The notes below the pieces were generated by a model. The model worked only from the letters and a program-made list of their open reading frames with translations, did no database searches and was not told the origin of the DNA. The position numbers and the translations under genes are program-made. Positions 59,004-64,000 of a DNA stretch of 64,000 nt are shown here, in pieces. Position 1 is the first letter of the stretch, and every line of letters starts with the position of its first letter. This stretch comes from Rhodobacter capsulatus (GTDB lineage: Bacteria > Pseudomonadota > Alphaproteobacteria > Rhodobacterales > Rhodobacteraceae), in NCBI RefSeq assembly GCF_005144475.1, contig NZ_SWJZ01000022.1, positions 17,157 to 81,156 of the forward strand. Reading direction: 5' to 3'.

Positions 59004-59797
59004 GAGCCGCCCTGCACATTCCCGGCCATTTCGGCGAGTGGTTGCAGGGGCGGCTGGGCGCCGATGGCCCGGTGGTTCTGGTGACCTTGCCCGCGCCCGC
59101 GCTTGGGCTGGATCTGTGCTACCGGCCCGGCCCGGGGCTGTCGCTGCGGGGCGCGGGGCTGACGCCTGCGCGGGCGCGGCGGTTTCTGGACCTGCTCGGG
59201 CTGTCCCTGCGCGGGCGGATCGTGCTGCGCCCGGTGGTGGCGCCGGGGCTTGGCACCGGGGTCTCCACCGCCTCGCTGGTGGCGCTGGCGCGGCTGGCCG
59301 GGTGGAACGGTGCGCCCGAGATCCTGGCGCGGGCCTGTGTGGCGGCCGAGGGGGCCTCCGATCCGCTGATGTTTGCCGCGCCCGAACGGATGCTCTGGGC
59401 CTCGCGGCAGGGGCGGGCGCTTGCGGCGCTGCCCGCCCTGCCGCGCCATGAGATTCTGGGCGGTTTCAGCGGCGATCCCGCCCGGACCGAGGCCACGGAC
59501 AGCGCCTTTCCCGATGTCACCGACCTTGTGGCGCGCTGGCGGGGGGCGGCGACGCTGGCCGATTTTGCCGCAATCGCCACCGAAAGCGCCGCCCGCTGCA
59601 GCGCGCTGCGCGGCCCGTTTGAGGAGACTGCGCCGCAGCTTGCGGCGGATCTGGGCGCGCTTGGCTGGCTGCGGGCGCATACCGGGGCGGCGCGCGGGCT
59701 GATCTTTGCGCCCGGCACGGTGCCCGCGGGGGCAGGGGCGGCTTTGCGCGCGGCGGGCTGGCGCGGTTTGGTGCGGATCAGGGGGGGCGGGCGATGA
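59000..59797 (+). CDS. bluE: L-threonine kinase for the cobalamin aminopropanol linker
   Basis: 265 residues, overlapping bluF by 4 bp (ATGA). GHMP-like features are HIPGHFGEWLQGRLGADGPV and the phosphate-binding loop PVVAPGLGTGVSTASLVALA. Rhodobacterales BluE was shown to be an L-threonine kinase that replaces PduX, making L-threonine phosphate for the next enzymes. Disruption of R. capsulatus bluE lowers photosynthetic apparatus formation, corrected by B12 or cobinamide. The stop overlaps the next start by 4 bp. Confidence 0.9.
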   Translation: MRAALHIPGHFGEWLQGRLGADGPVVLVTLPAPALGLDLCYRPGPGLSLRGAGLTPARARRFLDLLGLSLRGRIVLRPVVAPGLGTGVSTASLVALARLAGWNGAPEILARACVAAEGASDPLMFAAPERMLWASRQGRALAALPALPRHEILGGFSGDPARTEATDSAFPDVTDLVARWRGAATLADFAAIATESAARCSALRGPFEETAPQLAADLGALGWLRAHTGAARGLIFAPGTVPAGAGAALRAAGWRGLVRIRGGGR

Positions 59798-60738
59798 ATT
59801 TTGCCGCGATGATGGCGGTGGCGATTGCCATCGATCTGGCGCTTGGCTGGCCGGATTGGCTTTACAGGCGCATCGGCCATCCGGTGACCTGGATCGGCGC
59901 GCTGATTGCGCGGCTGGAAAAGGGCTGGAATTTCAAGGGCCGGTTGCGCCGTCTGCGCGGCGTTCTGGTCGCTTTGGCGGTGATCGGCACCACGGTGGTC
60001 ATCGCACTGGCGGTCCAGCTTTGGCTGCCTTCGGGCTGGCCGGGGGTGCTGATCGGCGGCGTGCTGGCCTGGCCCTTCGTGGCGCTTCGCTCGATGCATG
60101 ATCACGTCGCGGCGGTGGCGAAACCGCTGCTTGCGGGCGATCTGCCCGGCGCGCGGCAGGCCGTGTCGATGATCGTCGGGCGCGATCCGAGCCAGCTTGA
60201 TCAACCGGGCGTCGCCCGTGCCGCGCTTGAAAGCCTGGCCGAGAACAGCTCGGACGGCATCGTCGCGCCCCTGTTCTGGGGCTGCGTCGCGGGCCTGCCC
60301 GGGATTGCCGGCTACAAGGCGATCAACACGCTCGATTCGATGATCGGCCACCGCACGGAACGCTATGAGGAATTCGGCTGGGCCTCGGCGCGCATCGATG
60401 ATCTGGTGAACCTGATCCCGGCGCGGCTGACGGGGCTCTTCTTCGGGCTCGCCTCCTCCTGCCGGGGCCGGGCGCTGGCGGTGATGGCGCGCGATGCCCG
60501 GTCGCACCGCTCGCCCAATGCGGGCTGGCCCGAAGCGGCCATGGCGGGCGCGCTGAACATCCGCTTGTCCGGGCCGCGCATCTATGCCGACCGGGTGGCG
60601 AGGGAACCGTGGCTGAACGGCACCGCCCCCGATCCGCGGCCCGAAGACCTGGCCCGCGGGCTTGCGCTTTACCGCCGCGCGATGGCAGGGATGACGCTGG
60701 TCATCGGCCTTGGGGCCGTTTTGTGGAGTGTCTCGTGA
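59794..60738 (+). CDS. bluD: Adenosylcobinamide-phosphate synthase (CbiB/CobD)
   Basis: A 314-residue integral membrane enzyme attaching (R)-1-aminopropanol phosphate to adenosylcobyric acid. Family motifs are IDLALGWPDWLYRRIGHPVT, ALESLAENSSDGIVAPLFWG, GYKAINTLDSMIGHRTERYE, RIDDLVNLIPARLTGLFF and SPNAGWPEAAMAGALNIRL. Also named cbiB or cobD in other species. It overlaps bluE by 4 bp and bluC by one base. Confidence 0.95.
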   Translation: MNFAAMMAVAIAIDLALGWPDWLYRRIGHPVTWIGALIARLEKGWNFKGRLRRLRGVLVALAVIGTTVVIALAVQLWLPSGWPGVLIGGVLAWPFVALRSMHDHVAAVAKPLLAGDLPGARQAVSMIVGRDPSQLDQPGVARAALESLAENSSDGIVAPLFWGCVAGLPGIAGYKAINTLDSMIGHRTERYEEFGWASARIDDLVNLIPARLTGLFFGLASSCRGRALAVMARDARSHRSPNAGWPEAAMAGALNIRLSGPRIYADRVAREPWLNGTAPDPRPEDLARGLALYRRAMAGMTLVIGLGAVLWSVS

Positions 60739-61700
60739 TGCGCGATCATGGTGGAAACAGCGACGCGGCCAAGGCGCAATATGGCGGCGAGGACTGGATC
60801 GATCTGTCCACCGGCATCAACCGCCAGCCCTGGCCCGTGCCCGATCTGCCCGCGCAGGTCTGGACCGATCTGCCGACCGCCACGGCCAAGGCCGCGCTGC
60901 TTGCGGCGGCGGCGGCGGCTTTCGGCACCCCGGCGCCCGGGGTGGCGCTGGCCGGGGCGCAGCAGGCGATCCAGCTCATTCCGCGGCTTTGGGCGCCGGG
61001 CCGGGCGCGGGTGCTGGGCCCGACCTACAACGAACATGCGGCGGCGCTTCTGGCGGCAGGCTGGCAGGTCGAGGAAGTGTCCACGCTGGGCGGGCTGGCG
61101 GGCGCCGATCTGGCGGTGGTGGTGAACCCGAACAACCCCGATGGTCAGCGCCATCCGGCGGCGGCGCTGCGCGCGCTCTCGCTGCAGGTCGGGCGGCTTG
61201 TGGTGGATGAAAGCTTCGCCGATGCCTCGCCCGAGGCCTCGGTCACCGCCAAGGCCAGCCGCCGCATGCTGGTGCTGCGCTCGTTTGGCAAGTTCTACGG
61301 GCTGGCCGGGCTGCGGCTGGGCTTCGTCTTCGCCGATGCGGCGACGGTGGCGGCGCTGTCCGAGATGGCGGGGCCCTGGCCGGTCTCGGGTCCGGCGCTG
61401 GAGATCGGCCGCCGCGCGCTTCTCGACCGGAACTGGGCGATGGCGACGGCGCTGCGGCTGGGGGCGGAAACGATGCGGCTGGATGCGCTGGCGGCGCGGC
61501 GGGGCTGGAACCTTGTGGGCGGCACGGCGCTGTTTCGCACCTATGCCACGCCCGACGCGGCTGCGGCGCAAGACCACCTTGCCCGCGCCCGGATCTGGAG
61601 CCGTGTGTTCCCCTATGCGCCGCAGTGGCTGCGCCTGGGCCTGCCGGGCGGCGAGATCGAATGGACCCGACTGGAAAAGGCACTGACGGATGAACTTTGA
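60738..61700 (+). CDS. bluC: L-threonine-O-3-phosphate decarboxylase (CobC/CobD-type PLP enzyme)
   Basis: 320 residues from ATG 60738, sharing a base with the bluD stop. A fold-type I aminotransferase-like protein: WIDLSTGINRQPWPVPDL, LAGAQQAIQLIPRLW, VVVNPNNPDGQRHPA, LVVDESFADASPE and the PLP lysine in LRSFGKFYGLAGLRLGF. It turns L-threonine phosphate from BluE into aminopropanol phosphate for BluD. It overlaps bluB by 11 bp. Confidence 0.94.
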   Translation: MRDHGGNSDAAKAQYGGEDWIDLSTGINRQPWPVPDLPAQVWTDLPTATAKAALLAAAAAAFGTPAPGVALAGAQQAIQLIPRLWAPGRARVLGPTYNEHAAALLAAGWQVEEVSTLGGLAGADLAVVVNPNNPDGQRHPAAALRALSLQVGRLVVDESFADASPEASVTAKASRRMLVLRSFGKFYGLAGLRLGFVFADAATVAALSEMAGPWPVSGPALEIGRRALLDRNWAMATALRLGAETMRLDALAARRGWNLVGGTALFRTYATPDAAAAQDHLARARIWSRVFPYAPQWLRLGLPGGEIEWTRLEKALTDEL

Positions 61701-62313
61701 GCAACCCCACCGCGACGCGCTGACCGAGGTTTTGCGCTGGCGCCGCGACGTGCGTCACTTCCGCCCCGACCCGATCGACGAGACGGTGATCGCGCGGCTG
61801 CGCGCGGTGATGGACATGGCGCCCTCGGTTGGCAATGCGCGGCCCTGGCGGGTGATCCGGGTCGACAGCCCGGCGCTGCGGGCCGAGGTGCTGGCGAATT
61901 TCAACGCCGCGCGCGATGCCGCGGGGCAGGGCTATGATGGCGAACAGGCCGAGGCCTATGCGAAGCTGAAACTGCAAGGCATCGATCAGGCGCCGTTGCA
62001 GCTCGCTGTCTTCACCCATCGCGATCCGGCCGCGGGGCATGGGCTTGGCCGCGCCTCGATGCCGGTGACGCTGCAGCAATCGACGGCGATGGCGATCCAT
62101 ACGCTGTGGCTGGCGGCGCGGGCGGAAAACCTGGGGCTGGGAATGGTTTCGGTGCTCGATCCGAAAGCGGTCGAACGGCTTCTGGACGCGCCACCCGACT
62201 GGGACTTCGTCGCCTGGCTGTGCATCGGCACGCCCGAATTCACCGATGACACGCCGCTTCTGCACCGCGCCGGCTGGCAGGAAAACCTGCCGACCGAATG
62301 GGAACTGCGCTAA
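61690..62313 (+). CDS. bluB: 5,6-dimethylbenzimidazole synthase
   Basis: 207 residues. BluB features are [71 protein letters not shown] and the C-terminal [15 protein letters not shown]. The enzyme breaks down reduced FMN with oxygen to form DMB, the lower-ligand base used by CobT. A bluB mutant of R. capsulatus is rescued by B12 but not cobinamide, as expected. It ends convergent with cobQ, overlapping by 4 bp. Confidence 0.95.
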   Translation: MNFEQPHRDALTEVLRWRRDVRHFRPDPIDETVIARLRAVMDMAPSVGNARPWRVIRVDSPALRAEVLANFNAARDAAGQGYDGEQAEAYAKLKLQGIDQAPLQLAVFTHRDPAAGHGLGRASMPVTLQQSTAMAIHTLWLAARAENLGLGMVSVLDPKAVERLLDAPPDWDFVAWLCIGTPEFTDDTPLLHRAGWQENLPTEWELR

Positions 62314-63755
62314 CGCGCGAGCCGCAAAAGCCCGGTCACGTCGAGATGCGCCTCGACGTGATCGGCGAGCGTCTCAAGCGTCGCCTCGACGCCGCCCGCA
62401 TGGCTTCGCCCCGAGGCCTGAACGCCAAGGCCCTGCAGAAATGCCGCGCGGAAATCATCGGCGCCGAAAAGCCCGTGCAGATAGCTGCCGGTGACCCGGC
62501 CCGAAGCCGAGATCGCCCCCTCGGGCTGGCCGTCGATCAGCGCAAAGGGCCGGGCGCGATCGGGCCCATCGGTGCGGCCGATGTGGATTTCATAGCCCTC
62601 GACCGCCAGCCCGGTCCCCGCATGGGTGGCCCGGGTCCGGGTCAGCCGCTTGTCGGGGGTCATCACGGTCGCGACGTCCAGCAGCCCAAGCCCGGGGGTG
62701 GTGCCCGCGGGCCCCTCGATCCCCTCGGGATCGGCCACGGTCCGGCCCAGCATCTGATAGCCGCCGCAGATGCCCAGCACATGGCCGCCGCGCCGGACAT
62801 GGGCCATCAGGTCGATGTCCCAGCCCTGATCGCGCAGGAAGGCCAGATCGCCGCGGGTGGATTTCGAGCCGGGCAGGATCACCAGCCGCGCCTCGGCCGG
62901 GATCGGCTGGCCGGGCTGCACCATCACCATCCGCACCCCGGGCTCGGCCGCAAGCGGATCGAGATCGTCGAAATTCGCGATGCGCGAGAGGGTCAGACAG
63001 GCAATGACCGTTCCCGAAGTCGCAGGACCCGAGGCGATGTCGAGCGCATCTTCGGCGGGCAGCCTGTGGGCCAGGGGAAACCACGGCAGCGTGCCGAAGC
63101 CGCGCCAGCCGGTGCGGGCCTCGATCAGCCGGTAGCCGTCGTCGAAAAGCGTGACATCGCCGCGGAACTTGTTGATCAGAAAACCGGAAATCATTTCGGC
63201 ATCGGCGGGGTCCAAAACCGCCTGGGTGCCGACGATCTGCGCGATGACGCCGCCGCGGTCGATGTCGCCCACCAGCACCACCGGCACATCGGCGGCGCGC
63301 GCAAAGCCCATGTTGGCAATGTCGCCCGCGCGCAGATTGACCTCGGCCGGGCTGCCCGCGCCTTCGACGATCACCAGATCATGCGCGGCTTTCAGGCGCC
63401 GGAAGCTTTCCAGAACCGCGCCCATCAGCTGCGGCTTCAGCGCCGCGTAATCGCGCGCCCGGGTGGTGGTGAGCCGACGCCCCTGCACCACGACCTGCGC
63501 GCCCACGTCGCTTTCGGGCTTCAAAAGGATCGGGTTCATGTCGGTCACCGGATCCAGCCCGCAAGCCAGCGCCTGCAGCGCCTGCGCCCGGCCGATCTCG
63601 CCGCCATCCGCGGTGACGGCGGCATTGTTCGACATGTTCTGCGGCTTGAACGGCGCCACAGACAGCCCCCGCCGCCGCGCCGCCCGGCACAGCCCGGCGA
63701 CCAGCATCGACTTGCCGACATTCGAGCCCGCGCCCTGGATCATCAACGCTGTCAT
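62310..63755 (-). CDS. cobQ: Cobyric acid synthase
   Basis: 481 residues. The N-terminal synthetase part shows [59 protein letters not shown] and [20 protein letters not shown]. The C-terminal type I glutamine amidotransferase has its nucleophile Cys in [16 protein letters not shown] and a later GSYLHGLFG. It amidates four carboxyls of adenosyl-cobyrinic acid diamide. Its 245-bp upstream region contains two inverted copies of the intergenic repeat and no recognisable B12 box. Confidence 0.96.
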   Translation of the reverse strand: MTALMIQGAGSNVGKSMLVAGLCRAARRRGLSVAPFKPQNMSNNAAVTADGGEIGRAQALQALACGLDPVTDMNPILLKPESDVGAQVVVQGRRLTTTRARDYAALKPQLMGAVLESFRRLKAAHDLVIVEGAGSPAEVNLRAGDIANMGFARAADVPVVLVGDIDRGGVIAQIVGTQAVLDPADAEMISGFLINKFRGDVTLFDDGYRLIEARTGWRGFGTLPWFPLAHRLPAEDALDIASGPATSGTVIACLTLSRIANFDDLDPLAAEPGVRMVMVQPGQPIPAEARLVILPGSKSTRGDLAFLRDQGWDIDLMAHVRRGGHVLGICGGYQMLGRTVADPEGIEGPAGTTPGLGLLDVATVMTPDKRLTRTRATHAGTGLAVEGYEIHIGRTDGPDRARPFALIDGQPEGAISASGRVTGSYLHGLFGADDFRAAFLQGLGVQASGRSHAGGVEATLETLADHVEAHLDVTGLLRLAR

Positions 63756-63794
63756 GATGCCCTCCCGGCGCGCGGGCTGAAACTGCGGGAGCCT

Positions 63795-63999
63795 CCGGCG
63801 GGGATATTTATCGGCAAGATAAATGCCAGATCAGAAGTGCAGGGGCGCCGCGCCTTGGGCCGTTTGCACGGGGAAGACGCGGCGCTTTTACCTTGCACGG
63901 TCATCGGGATCCCTCCCTGTACCGTGAGACAAGTCTGCCAGAACATGGTTAGCAATTCCTTAACGTCCTGCCTTTATCTTGCCACAAATATCCCGGGGG
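63795..63999. repeat. Inverted pair of the GATATTT / GCAAGATAAA intergenic repeat
   Basis: GGGGATATTT plus GGCAAGATAAA at 63795-63823 and the complementary TTTATCTTGCC plus AAATATCCCGGGGG at 63973-63999, 150 bp apart. The spacer has no gene. The cores match both inner arms of the palindrome at 21237-21390. Confidence 0.75.
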
Positions 64000-64000
64000 T

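Noticed and set aside
63756..64000. Cobalamin riboswitch upstream of cobQ
   Set aside because: No B12-box-like sequence was seen; the region is filled by the intergenic repeat pair.

Overview
The window is a high-GC alphaproteobacterial chromosome segment, almost certainly Rhodobacter capsulatus or a very close relative. The strongest evidence is the gene run at 58416-62313: five overlapping genes in the order alpha-ribazole phosphatase, L-threonine kinase, CbiB/CobD, threonine-phosphate decarboxylase, 5,6-dimethylbenzimidazole synthase. This matches the bluFEDCB operon described from R. capsulatus. Divergent cobU-cobT-cobS and convergent cobQ complete a late-cobalamin (nucleotide loop) locus at 56066-63755.

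Layout. 1-7.9 kb: a partial siderophore-interacting protein, cytochrome b561, a LysR regulator facing an SRPBCC protein, an EmrAB-type efflux operon ending in a DUF190 gene and controlled by a divergent TetR with two near-identical operators, and an exported alpha/beta hydrolase. 7.9-15.7 kb: an IclR regulator between an hpaH/hpaI-type hydratase-aldolase operon and a five-gene branched-chain-type ABC importer; the same 19-bp palindrome lies upstream of both, defining a small regulon. 15.8-17.1 kb: a frameshifted gene of mobile-element type and tRNA-Ile(CAU). 17.2-23.4 kb: housekeeping genes (threonine aldolase, YcgN-like, ribF, MaoC hydratase, HAD phosphatase, parE) and a large Rhodobacterales-type intergenic palindrome. 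23.7-30.2 kb: an EmrE-like protein, a SET protein, a CHASE4-GGDEF-EAL protein, an Aer-like PAS protein and a corrinoid-activating ASKHA ferredoxin.

30.2-36.3 kb is the main accessory feature: a compact element of about 6 kb in tRNA-Gly(CCC), bounded by 68-bp direct repeats. It carries a tyrosine integrase, a serine resolvase with res-like subsites, a protein with the palm motifs of PolA-related TV-Pol polymerases (probable replication/priming protein), a Cys-rich mini-protein, and three exported cargo proteins. Two of the cargo genes arose by tandem duplication of an [integrase 3' tail + small secreted protein] unit. The element is visibly AT-richer than its surroundings.

37-56 kb is a surface/secretion region: a SPINDLY-type glycosyltransferase divergent from a 923-residue Ser/Thr-rich octapeptide-repeat protein, a methyltransferase, a type I secretion membrane-fusion protein and ABC transporter, a P1B-4 metal ATPase, a serralysin-like RTX metalloprotease, an Hsp70-like protein, an ArsN2-like acetyltransferase and an RTX protein with a C-terminal Hint domain. 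Calls rest on reading translated sequence and motifs; no database search was run.
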